From Zhongshania aquatica (GTDB lineage: Bacteria > Pseudomonadota > Gammaproteobacteria > Pseudomonadales > Spongiibacteraceae): a stretch of 64,000 nt of DNA. Numbering within the stretch: the stretch's first letter is position 1; each line of letters starts with the position of its first letter. This document shows, in pieces, positions 56,936-64,000 of the stretch. The notes beneath the pieces are model-generated. The model made no database searches. It saw nothing but the letters and a program-made list of their open reading frames with translations, and had not been told where the DNA came from. The stretch covers positions 62,001-126,000 of the forward strand of contig NZ_JANZNQ010000003.1 of assembly GCF_027257955.1 (NCBI RefSeq). The letters run 5' to 3'. A program made the translations under genes and the position numbers.

Positions 56936-57916
56936 TTAAAACGCGAACTGACTTCGCTGGGGAAACATGCCAAACACGCCACCAGTATGAATGAACACAA
57001 TATCGCCCGAGTCGCCAAAAAGACCATTTTCAATTTGATCTAACATTCCGTAAAACGCCTTACCTGTGTAGACCGGATCTAAGACTAAACCTTCTCCTTT
57101 GGCGACATCTGCTATACAGGTAAATATCTGCTGTCCCGCTTGAGCGTAGCCTGCACCGACATACCCATCGATAACCTTCACCGACAATGATTCAAGGTTT
57201 ATGCCAGTATGATAGCGTCGCTCCCAATCCACCAAATCGCTGTTAACTTTATTTAAGAACCACGCTTCATCATCGCAAACATTCACTCCCCACACCTGCG
57301 CGTCTATGCCGTAGCGATGAACACCTGCGGTTAAACCTGCTTGTGTGCCGCCTGAACCGGTAGCGCAGATAATGTGTTTTGGGGAAATATCGTGTTGAAT
57401 AAAATCTTGTTTGAGTTCGGCGCAGGCCTCGACGTAGCCCCAAACCCCAATTGCATCAGACGCGCCAGTGGGAATAATAAACGCCTTTCGATTTTGCTTT
57501 TTGTAGTCTGCGTGAACACGCATCAAAATATTGTCTAATTCGCGCTGATATTGGGCAGTTGAATAAAAACTAACTTCTGCCCCAGCGAGGAAATCTAATA
57601 ATAAATTACCATCGGGTACTTGGACTTCATTGCCGCGTAACACCAAATGACAGTGCAAGCCCAATTGCGCGCACAACAGCGCGGTCGCACGACAGTGATT
57701 CGATTGCACACCGCCACAGGTAATAATCGTGTCGCAGTCTTCGGCTAAGGCTTGCGCCAAACTAAACTCTAATTTGCGTACTTTGTTGCCCGACAACACA
57801 CTCCCCGTTAAATCATCGCGCTTAACCCATATTTTAGGGCCACCGAGTCTTTCGCTCAGACGTTGTAAGGGCTGCAAAGGAGTTGGAAGTTGCGCTAATT
57901 TTAGTCGTGGAGGCAT
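56936..57916 (-). CDS. D-cysteine desulfhydrase/ACC deaminase-like PLP enzyme
   Basis: 326 residues from ATG 57916, the start that matches family length; ATG 57970 and an upstream start at 58018 give longer forms and each has a GGTGG-like sequence close by. PLP Lys in SGNKVRKLEF, substrate-contact CGGVQSNHCRATAL and the phosphate-binding ATGSGGTQAGL are typical of the DcyD/AcdS group of fold-type II PLP enzymes, which break D-cysteine to pyruvate, H2S and ammonia. True substrate is uncertain. It lies directly downstream of yajC. Confidence 0.87.
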   Translation of the reverse strand: MPPRLKLAQLPTPLQPLQRLSERLGGPKIWVKRDDLTGSVLSGNKVRKLEFSLAQALAEDCDTIITCGGVQSNHCRATALLCAQLGLHCHLVLRGNEVQVPDGNLLLDFLAGAEVSFYSTAQYQRELDNILMRVHADYKKQNRKAFIIPTGASDAIGVWGYVEACAELKQDFIQHDISPKHIICATGSGGTQAGLTAGVHRYGIDAQVWGVNVCDDEAWFLNKVNSDLVDWERRYHTGINLESLSVKVIDGYVGAGYAQAGQQIFTCIADVAKGEGLVLDPVYTGKAFYGMLDQIENGLFGDSGDIVFIHTGGVFGMFPQRSQFAF

Positions 57917-58027
57917 TTGACCACCCACACGTTGTGCGGAGATATATTGCTTTTTAACAGAATTAGGCATGTACCACCTATTTGCGGAATGCGCCCCGCA
58001 GTATTGCGAAGCGCGCAACTCCTGTTA

Positions 58028-58363
58028 TTAGATTGCCTTCAAAGTGCCTTTTGGCAATACCGCGTGAATTGAAGCACGTTGAAACTTTAATTCCACGTTA
58101 TCGGTAACGCTTACCACGACATAGTCATCATCGAGTTTTGTCACCTTGCCGAGAATACCGCTGGTCGTTACAACCTCGTCGCCCTTTCCTAAAGCAGCCA
58201 CCATTGCCGCATGCTCTTTTTGGCGCTTGCGCTGGGGACGAATAGCAATAAAGTAAAACAAGGCAAACATAAGAACCAGAAAACCAATCTGGAACAATTC
58301 ACCACCAGGAGGTGCCCCTGCACCGGCTGTCTGTGCATGCGCCTCAGAAATGAAAAAACTCAT
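58028..58363 (-). CDS. yajC: Preprotein translocase accessory subunit YajC
   Basis: 111 residues. N-terminal single membrane helix (GFLVLMFALFYFIAIRPQRKRQKEH) followed by a small cytoplasmic beta domain (GDEVVTTSGILGKVTKLDDDYVVV), the YajC signature. Part of the SecDF-YajC complex that helps Sec export and YidC. The usual neighbours tgt, secD and secF are absent here; downstream is the desulfhydrase gene. Confidence 0.95.
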   Translation of the reverse strand: MSFFISEAHAQTAGAGAPPGGELFQIGFLVLMFALFYFIAIRPQRKRQKEHAAMVAALGKGDEVVTTSGILGKVTKLDDDYVVVSVTDNVELKFQRASIHAVLPKGTLKAI

Positions 58364-58454
58364 TACATGTCCTTACTCAAAGATCAAAAACAAACGCCGC
58401 GCATAGCCAGCCACAGCACTAAAATACGCTTGCAATAGTACACAAGCACTTAAC

Positions 58455-59225
58455 TCAAAGCGAGTAATCGTAGTCCATAGTAAAGGGCGCGTGATCAGAA
58501 AAGCGCTCTTCCTTATAGACACTGGCACTACGTATTCCCTCAACCAAGCCAGGAGTGATGACGTGATAGTCTAATCGCCACCCCACATTGTTTGCATAGG
58601 CTTGGCCACGATTCGACCACCAGGTATAAACCTCGTCCTGGTTTATCTGCCGAAACGCGTCAACAAAGCCCGCCTCACCATACAATTTATCTAGCCACGC
58701 TCTTTCATGAGGAAGAAAACCGGAGTTTTTCATATTCCCTTTCCAGTTTTTTAGATCAATCTCTTTATGGCAGATATTCCAGTCAGCGCAAATTACCAGC
58801 TCACGTCCAGTGTCCTTTAGCTCAAGAAAATGGGGGTAAATCTTTTCTAGGAAGGCGTCTTTTTTAGCCTGTGCCTCGTCACCACTGGAGCCCGACGGAA
58901 GATACATGGAGATGATGCTAATGTTGTCGTAATCTGCGCGAATGTAGCGCCCTTCACTATCAACGGGATCCCAACCTAATGACGTGGTAATGCTATTGGG
59001 CGGTTTCTTGCAGTACATTGCCGTACCGCTATAACCCTTCTTTACCGCATCACAGTAGACCGTTGTGTAACCCTCTGGATGATATAGAGCCTCGTCTAAC
59101 TGGTCGCGCTGAGCCTTAGTTTCCTGAATACACACTACGTCTGCATCCTGCTTTGCCAGCCATTCAAAAAACCCTTTACGACCCGCCGAGCGAATACCGT
59201 TGGTATTCGCAGTGATAATACGCAT
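58455..59225 (-). CDS. xthA: Exodeoxyribonuclease III
   Basis: 256 residues from ATG 59225; the frame continues upstream but the conserved opening MRIITANTNGIRSAGRKGF begins here. Base-excision repair AP endonuclease and 3'-5' exonuclease. Catalytic motifs seen: CIQETKAQ, GYSGTAMY, CADWNICHKEID, and the terminal WRLDYHVIT plus FSDHAP with Asp-His. Monocistronic. Confidence 0.95.
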   Translation of the reverse strand: MRIITANTNGIRSAGRKGFFEWLAKQDADVVCIQETKAQRDQLDEALYHPEGYTTVYCDAVKKGYSGTAMYCKKPPNSITTSLGWDPVDSEGRYIRADYDNISIISMYLPSGSSGDEAQAKKDAFLEKIYPHFLELKDTGRELVICADWNICHKEIDLKNWKGNMKNSGFLPHERAWLDKLYGEAGFVDAFRQINQDEVYTWWSNRGQAYANNVGWRLDYHVITPGLVEGIRSASVYKEERFSDHAPFTMDYDYSL

Positions 59226-59519
59226 CCAATTACTCCTGATATATAAAACCGCCACACAGCTTAACAAAATTCACCAAATTTAGCTGACTTGAGAACGCCA
59301 CGCCTTAGCCTTGCTTTCAACGGTGGACTAAAAATACAGACCTAGGTTTAACTATGTGTGCCACGGGTAAGCTTCCCCAGTCTTCATCTGTTCAGATCAT
59401 GTCGCGGGTCCATCAGTCACTCTAAAATAGCTTAACGTTAATTAATGACGTCACGAGACGGCAAAGCTCCCTCAGTAACGAATTAACATGCCCAATAGAA
59501 TAACAAAGGATTCAATATC

Positions 59520-59999
59520 ATGAGCCAAGCAGCAATCGACACCCTTCTTGCAATAGAGGCTATCAAAAAGCTGAAGTATACCTACCTTCGCGCCGTCGAC
59601 ACCCATGACTGGGACCTATTAGAGAGTACACTTAGCGCAGATTGCAGCGCCCGATACGACGGCGGAAAATACAGCTTTGACAATCGCGAGCAGCTAATTA
59701 GCGGTTTGAAAGGCCATATGGACTCCCCTCAGGTGCTCACAATGCATAACTGCCACCATCCCGAAATAGATATTCACGACACCAAGAGTGCCACGGGTAA
59801 ATGGTATTTACAGGATCTGGTCTTTAACAAAGAGCAAAACTGGATGCTCTTCGGCACGGCGATTTACACCGACCAATATCGTTTTAGCGATGGCGAATGG
59901 CGAATCTGCCACACAGAATATGAGCGCATCATGGAAACTATCAACGCGCCGATACCCGCGAGTCTAAGCTTCACCCATAATATGTTTGAAAAAAACTAA
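59520..59999 (+). CDS. NTF2-like (SnoaL-type) protein
   Basis: 159 residues with a cone-shaped NTF2 fold: helix opening IEAIKKLKYTYLRAVDTHDWDLLESTL, then HHPEIDI and TGKWYLQDL strands. Similar to SnoaL_4 proteins that act as isomerases or dehydratases in catabolism of steroids, terpenoids and aromatics. SD AAGGAT lies before the ATG. It is followed 16 bp later by an acyl-CoA synthetase, so the pair probably serves one catabolic route. Confidence 0.85.
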   Translation: MSQAAIDTLLAIEAIKKLKYTYLRAVDTHDWDLLESTLSADCSARYDGGKYSFDNREQLISGLKGHMDSPQVLTMHNCHHPEIDIHDTKSATGKWYLQDLVFNKEQNWMLFGTAIYTDQYRFSDGEWRICHTEYERIMETINAPIPASLSFTHNMFEKN

Positions 60000-60015
60000 G
60001 GTCGCCAAAGTTACT

Positions 60016-61704
60016 ATGAGCAATATTTCAACTCGGCTAAAAGATTGTACCGCACAGCTATGCCAGCCCGGCGCGCCATTCGAAATTATTGACGACAGCG
60101 CCAGCGGCTTTCGCCGCTATAAAAACGCACCGACTACGATGCGAGAGTTGGTCGATGCTGGCCGAGCACACGGCGATCAGGAATTTTTGGTATATCAGCA
60201 AGAGCGCCTCAGCTTTCGCGAATTCTTTGAAAAAGTAGACGCGCTGGGCAGCCATCTAATTGAGCAAGACGCCCTCGTAAAAGGCGACCGCATCGCCATT
60301 GCCATGCGAAATTACCCAGAATGGATGATCGCCTATATCGCTGCTGTTTCTGTCGGCGCCGTGGTCGTACCCTTAAACTCTTGGGGCACTGCCGATGAAC
60401 TTAGCTATGGCTTAGAGGATTCTGGCGCAAAATATGTGATCTGTGATTCGCAGCGTCTATCATTATTAAATCCACTTTTGCAGAAACAGAATTGCAAAGC
60501 GATTGTTGCTCGGGCCGATAGCGTCGACGACATGACCGTTCAGTATCTTGAGCAGATTATTGAAAACAACCTCGGTAAAACACTCCCGGTTGTACCATGT
60601 GATACCAATGATATTGCGCAAATTATGTATACCTCTGGCACCACTGGACGTCCAAAAGGCGCAGTATCCACACATAGAAACATTTGCCAAGCTATTTACA
60701 GCTTTGAGTTTCACGCTATTTGTTCTGCAATGGCAAACCCCAGCGCCATTGAGAAAATGTTTGCCGGTGGTTTCCCCCCCTGCACATTGCTTAGTGTGCC
60801 ACTGTTTCACGTATCAGGTTGTTACGCCGCGTTCCTGCTTAATCTACGCGGCGGGCGCAAAACAGTAATGATGTATAAATGGTCTCCGGAAGAGGCGCTA
60901 AAATTAATTAGCACCGAAAAAGTCACCATATTCAGCGCCGTCCCCTCGATGGTGATGGACTTACTCCGCCACCCCGATTTTTCGTCTACCGATACTCGCA
61001 GCTTGTTTTCCCTGGGCGGCGGTGGCGCAGCCTGCCCGCCCGCGTTTAAAGAGACTATCGAAAACACCTTTGATGATGCCTATATAGGCACCGGCTACGG
61101 CATGACAGAAAGCAATGCTATCTGCGCAAGCTGCACAGGCGAAGCCTATTCCTATAAGCCAAAAAGTGCGGGAACCCTATCTCCACTTGTGGAATGGCAG
61201 ACCCGAGATGAGAACGGCAGCGTGCTGGCCAGCGGTGCGACCGGTGAAGTCTGGTTAAAATCCGTTTGTAATATAGCGCAGTATTGGAACAAGCCAGAGG
61301 CGAATAAAAGCAATTTCGATGGCGAATGGATGGCAACAGGGGATATCGGCTATCTTGATGAAGAGAATTTCGTATTTTTGGTAGATCGCGCCAAAGACAT
61401 GATTATTCGCGGCGGCGAGAACATCTACCCAGCGGAGCTAGAGGCCTGTCTTAGCCTGCATCCTGCCATCGCCGAAGCGGCTATCATCGCCGTGCCAGAT
61501 GAACGCTTGGGAGAAACCCCAGGGGCTGTGATTCGAATGCGACGGAATGCGCAAATTACTGCTGATGAGGTGAATGACTATCTGCGTGACAAGCTGGCTG
61601 CCTTTAAGCTACCTAGCCACGTTTGGATTAGCGAACAAGAAATGCCCCGCAACGCGGCGGGTAAAATTCTTAAATCTGAGCTATTGCGCAAGTTCCTAGG
61701 CTAG
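60016..61704 (+). CDS. AMP-dependent acyl-CoA synthetase
   Basis: 562 residues from ATG 60016; an upstream TTG at 59986 would overlap the previous gene. Activates a carboxylic acid with ATP and CoA. Adenylation motif YTSGTTGRPKGAVSTH, GYGMTESNA, GDIGYLDEENFVFLVDRAKD and ENIYPAELE are intact, and the C-terminal catalytic Lys is in NAAGKILKSE. Family-level match to medium/long-chain acyl-CoA ligases; exact acid unknown. Linked to the NTF2-like gene. Confidence 0.93.
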   Translation: MSNISTRLKDCTAQLCQPGAPFEIIDDSASGFRRYKNAPTTMRELVDAGRAHGDQEFLVYQQERLSFREFFEKVDALGSHLIEQDALVKGDRIAIAMRNYPEWMIAYIAAVSVGAVVVPLNSWGTADELSYGLEDSGAKYVICDSQRLSLLNPLLQKQNCKAIVARADSVDDMTVQYLEQIIENNLGKTLPVVPCDTNDIAQIMYTSGTTGRPKGAVSTHRNICQAIYSFEFHAICSAMANPSAIEKMFAGGFPPCTLLSVPLFHVSGCYAAFLLNLRGGRKTVMMYKWSPEEALKLISTEKVTIFSAVPSMVMDLLRHPDFSSTDTRSLFSLGGGGAACPPAFKETIENTFDDAYIGTGYGMTESNAICASCTGEAYSYKPKSAGTLSPLVEWQTRDENGSVLASGATGEVWLKSVCNIAQYWNKPEANKSNFDGEWMATGDIGYLDEENFVFLVDRAKDMIIRGGENIYPAELEACLSLHPAIAEAAIIAVPDERLGETPGAVIRMRRNAQITADEVNDYLRDKLAAFKLPSHVWISEQEMPRNAAGKILKSELLRKFLG

Positions 61705-61728
61705 AACTAACCAATTCCTAGCGCATTT

Positions 61729-61754
61729 CCGGCTCTATCACCCTGATGAGCCGG
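61729..61754 (+). terminator. Possible terminator after the acyl-CoA synthetase gene
   Basis: Stem CCGGCTC/GAGCCGG extended by ATCA/TGAT around a 3-base loop. No run of T follows on the plus strand, so it may be a weak or factor-dependent terminator. Confidence 0.4.
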
Positions 61755-61817
61755 CATTTACCCTGTGTGGCTGAGCACGTAGAATCAATCTACCTTTGGT
61801 GATTCAGGCTCATATCC

Positions 61818-62234
61818 ATGCAAATTTTTTCTAAAAAACGCGCCCAAAAAGTACTCGACAATGGCGCCTCGGATGTTACTGAATCAGATATTGATGTCGC
61901 CCTCAGCAATCGCCAACGGATCATTAACAAAGTTTTGCAGAATGCTTCACTCGCGCCATATATTGGCCAAGTAAAAACCCTCTTCAGTTTGCTTCAAGAT
62001 TATGTGAAGGGAGACTATCGGGAAATACCCTGGTGGTCATTAGGGTCAGTGGTCACGGCGTTATTGTATATTTTACTTCCACTCGATGCGGTGCCAGACA
62101 TCATCCCCATTGCGGGTTTTTTAGATGACGCCGTAGTGCTTAAGCTTTGCTTAGACTTGGTCTCTAAAGACCTAGAGAATTACAAACTTAATAAAGTGGC
62201 ATCGACTCATGATGAGTCAGACGCCACCTCATAA
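61818..62234 (+). CDS. YkvA/DUF1232 membrane protein
   Basis: 138 residues. The C-terminal half has the DUF1232 signature PWWSLGSVVTALLYILLPLDAVPDIIPIAGFLDD, seen at residues 74-107, with a membrane segment ending in Asp-Ala-Val-Pro-Asp. The N-terminal part is charged and helical. Function of the family is unknown. It converges on bcp, 23 bp apart. Confidence 0.9.
   Translation: MQIFSKKRAQKVLDNGASDVTESDIDVALSNRQRIINKVLQNASLAPYIGQVKTLFSLLQDYVKGDYREIPWWSLGSVVTALLYILLPLDAVPDIIPIAGFLDDAVVLKLCLDLVSKDLENYKLNKVASTHDESDATS
62196..62227. terminator. Hairpin at the DUF1232/bcp junction
   Basis: Outer arms GTGGC/GCCAC and inner arms GACTCAT/ATGAGTC around one base, overlapping the last codons of the DUF1232 gene. 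On the minus strand the stem is followed by TTTATTAAG, so it more likely terminates bcp. Confidence 0.55.
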
Positions 62235-62257
62235 ACGCGATGATCTGCGGACGAAAC

Positions 62258-62755
62258 TTATTCCACCAAACCTAATTCGTGAATCAGTTTTAACACGTCA
62301 TCATGGTGCGTTTTCGTGTTGACCTTCGCCATGATGTGTTTGAGACGGCCGTCTTTACCAATGATAAACGTACTGCGCAAAATGCCGTCAAATTCCTTAC
62401 CCATAAATTTCTTCGGGCCCCATGCACCGTATTTATCGGCAGTGCTGTGATCCTCATCAGACAGCAGTGTGAAGTTTAAGGGTTCTTCTTCTTTCTTGGG
62501 GTTTTCTTCAAATTTCTTCAACTTAGCCACGGTATCTGGGCTGACACCAAGAACGACGGTATCTAATTTATCTAATTCTTTTTTGGTATCTCGAATACCA
62601 CAGGCTTGTACCGTACAGCCCGGTGTTTTTGCTCTGGGGTAAAAATACAACACGACATTTTTCTTGTCTTTATAGTCTTTCAGGCTAACTTTTTTTCCGT
62701 CTTGGTCCAGCAGCGCGAACGCTGGCGCAAGATTTCCAACTTTGGGTAAGGCCAT
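62258..62755 (-). CDS. bcp: Peroxiredoxin, bacterioferritin comigratory protein type
   Basis: 165 residues, cytoplasm. Thiol peroxidase of the PrxQ/BCP group; peroxidatic Cys and resolving Cys five residues later in TPGCTVQACGIRD. The thioredoxin-fold opening GNLAPAFALLDQDGKKVSL fits. It is slightly longer than E. coli Bcp because of a charged insert (FEENPKKEEEP). It follows rmuC on the same strand, 28 bp away, so likely co-transcribed. Confidence 0.94.
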   Translation of the reverse strand: MALPKVGNLAPAFALLDQDGKKVSLKDYKDKKNVVLYFYPRAKTPGCTVQACGIRDTKKELDKLDTVVLGVSPDTVAKLKKFEENPKKEEEPLNFTLLSDEDHSTADKYGAWGPKKFMGKEFDGILRSTFIIGKDGRLKHIMAKVNTKTHHDDVLKLIHELGLVE

Positions 62756-62783
62756 GTAAATTTCTCCTAATCTATTTGTTTAC

Positions 62784-64000
62784 TTATTCACTGTCAGTTA
62801 CGTCGTAATCCGTCTTGTCGATATCCGCCCTATCGGTGAGCCCCACCGGCAACGTCTTTTTCACTTTGGCACCCAAGGCTTCTAAGCGGCTTACCCTCGA
62901 CACCAAATTACCTTTACCTAGCGTCATTCTATTGAGGGTTTTCTCGTAGGCGTCGCGGCCTCGATCAAGGTGTTTACCGACGTCTTCTAAAGACTGCAAA
63001 ACCAGGGCAAATTGATCGTGCAATGCACCAGCCTGCTTCGCTATCTCATCTGCGTTTTGATTCTGCCGCTCATAACGCCAAATACTTTGCACTGTTCTTA
63101 GCGTAGCTAGTAGCGTCGTTGGCCCGACTACGATGATATTTTTCTCATACGCATTACGAAACAATTCTGGATCATGTTCAAACGCCGCCATAAAAGCCGC
63201 TTCAACGGGAATAAAAATAAAGACAAAATCGAGGGTTCGCAAACCTTCAATATGCTCATAACCCTTGGTACTTAAACCATTGATATGCGCTTTTACAGAC
63301 TGCGCATGTTCGCGCAGAAATGCCTGGCGTTCAGTTTCATCTTCGCTGCTGCAATAGCGTTCATAGGCAATTAACGACACTTTGGCATCGATCACGATAT
63401 CTTTATCATCGGGCAGATGGACGATAACGTCTGGCTGACGTCTTCGCCCGCTGTCGTCGGTAAAGCTAACTTGGGTTTCGTATTCGTGACCTTTGCGTAA
63501 ACCGGACTCTTCCAGTACACGCTCCAAAATAACCTCGCCCCAATTGCCCTGTGCTTTGTTGTCGCCCTTTAAGGCGCGGGTTAAGTTTTGCGCCTCTTTG
63601 CTGATACTGCGATTCATTTCCTGAAGATTTTTAAGCTGTTCTTTAAGCTCACCGCGCTCTCGATTCTCGTTGTCATAGATATGATCTACACGACCACGAA
63701 ATTCTTTTAGCTGTTCACGGAAAGGTTTTAACTGAACGTCAAGAGCATCTCTGCTATGCACCTGAAAGCGTTGACTTTTCTCATCAAAAATACGATTGGC
63801 CAGCTGTTCAAATTGCTCAGTGAGTTGCTTCTTGGCGTCACTAAGCAGCGCAATTTGCTCTGCAGTTGCAGTTTGCAAATGGGTGAACGCGCTCTCTTTA
63901 CGAGCTAAGGCATCGGCAAGTTCATGACTTTTTAGCTCTGCGCTGGCCAAATTTTGCTGCGCCGCCGCTAAGGATTCACCCTGAATGGTTAAACGCTCAC
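62784..64000 (-). CDS. rmuC: DNA recombination protein RmuC, N-terminus beyond window
   Basis: The frame stays open to the window edge, so the gene is cut; about 405 codons are visible. A long coiled coil (residues upstream of FEQLANRIFDEKSQRF) precedes the RmuC nuclease-like core: LKGDNKAQGNWGEVILERVLE, GRRRQPDVIVHLPDDK and VIDAKVSLIAYERY, with Asp-Glu-Lys-type residues of the PD-(D/E)XK fold. Limits certain recombination events. Usually membrane-anchored at its missing N-terminus. Confidence 0.95.
   Translation of the reverse strand, partial: ERLTIQGESLAAAQQNLASAELKSHELADALARKESAFTHLQTATAEQIALLSDAKKQLTEQFEQLANRIFDEKSQRFQVHSRDALDVQLKPFREQLKEFRGRVDHIYDNENRERGELKEQLKNLQEMNRSISKEAQNLTRALKGDNKAQGNWGEVILERVLEESGLRKGHEYETQVSFTDDSGRRRQPDVIVHLPDDKDIVIDAKVSLIAYERYCSSEDETERQAFLREHAQSVKAHINGLSTKGYEHIEGLRTLDFVFIFIPVEAAFMAAFEHDPELFRNAYEKNIIVVGPTTLLATLRTVQSIWRYERQNQNADEIAKQAGALHDQFALVLQSLEDVGKHLDRGRDAYEKTLNRMTLGKGNLVSRVSRLEALGAKVKKTLPVGLTDRADIDKTDYDVTDSE

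Overview
The window is an ordinary chromosomal stretch of a free-living, probably marine gammaproteobacterium. Gene content (a second-type EF-G, CysB, ThrH, PpsA/PpsR, CbpA/CbpM, YajC, RmuC, LpxD, an AlkB alkane hydroxylase beside a TonB-dependent receptor, and a full propionyl-CoA to succinyl-CoA route) points to an aerobic lipid- and alkane-using heterotroph. I infer the Cellvibrionales/Spongiibacteraceae neighbourhood from gene content alone. No rRNA, tRNA, CRISPR array, transposase or phage gene was seen. The first gene (EF-G) and the last (RmuC) run off the window.

Layout. 1-5.6 kb: EF-G, a small Rieske protein, a beta-propeller lipoprotein and a methyltransferase. 5.7-12.1 kb: an orphan lipoprotein, then a FabR-like TetR regulator divergent from alkB and a TonB-dependent receptor, with two operator-like sites over the alkB promoter. 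12.6-15.2 kb: a secreted L,D-transpeptidase and a Zn peptidase of the DUF882 type, abutting. 15.6-17.2 kb: a phosphodiesterase-like enzyme and a four-repeat membrane protein.

17.4-27.0 kb is the most remarkable region. It holds a four-gene minus-strand operon: a di-haem transmembrane cytochrome b, a 21-haem c-type cytochrome, a 20-haem c-type cytochrome built of exact 46-residue repeats, and a large TPR plus beta-barrel outer-membrane protein. Divergent from it is a two-gene plus-strand operon: a membrane-anchored ferredoxin/flavoprotein reductase and an exported Sel1/ankyrin protein. Read together they look like a complete electron path from cytoplasmic NAD(P)H through the inner membrane, periplasm and outer membrane, that is, a porin-cytochrome conduit with 41 predicted c-haems.

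27-38 kb: DUF808 protein, cbpA-cbpM, trxC, a SpoIIAA-like protein, a stand-alone lpxD, ppsA with its regulator ppsR, a patatin-like lipase and an exported thioredoxin-fold protein. 38-47 kb: propionate module (carboxylase beta and biotin subunits, mce, methylmalonyl-CoA mutase, meaB, a thioesterase), which would feed propionyl-CoA from odd-chain or branched substrates into the TCA cycle; internal terminators split it. 47.7-64 kb: pabB, thrH, cysB, a 5'-nucleotidase, an exported trypsin-like protease back-to-back with alr, an alpha/beta hydrolase, an alanine symporter, a D-cysteine desulfhydrase-like enzyme, yajC, xthA, an NTF2-like protein with an acyl-CoA synthetase, a YkvA-like protein, bcp and rmuC.
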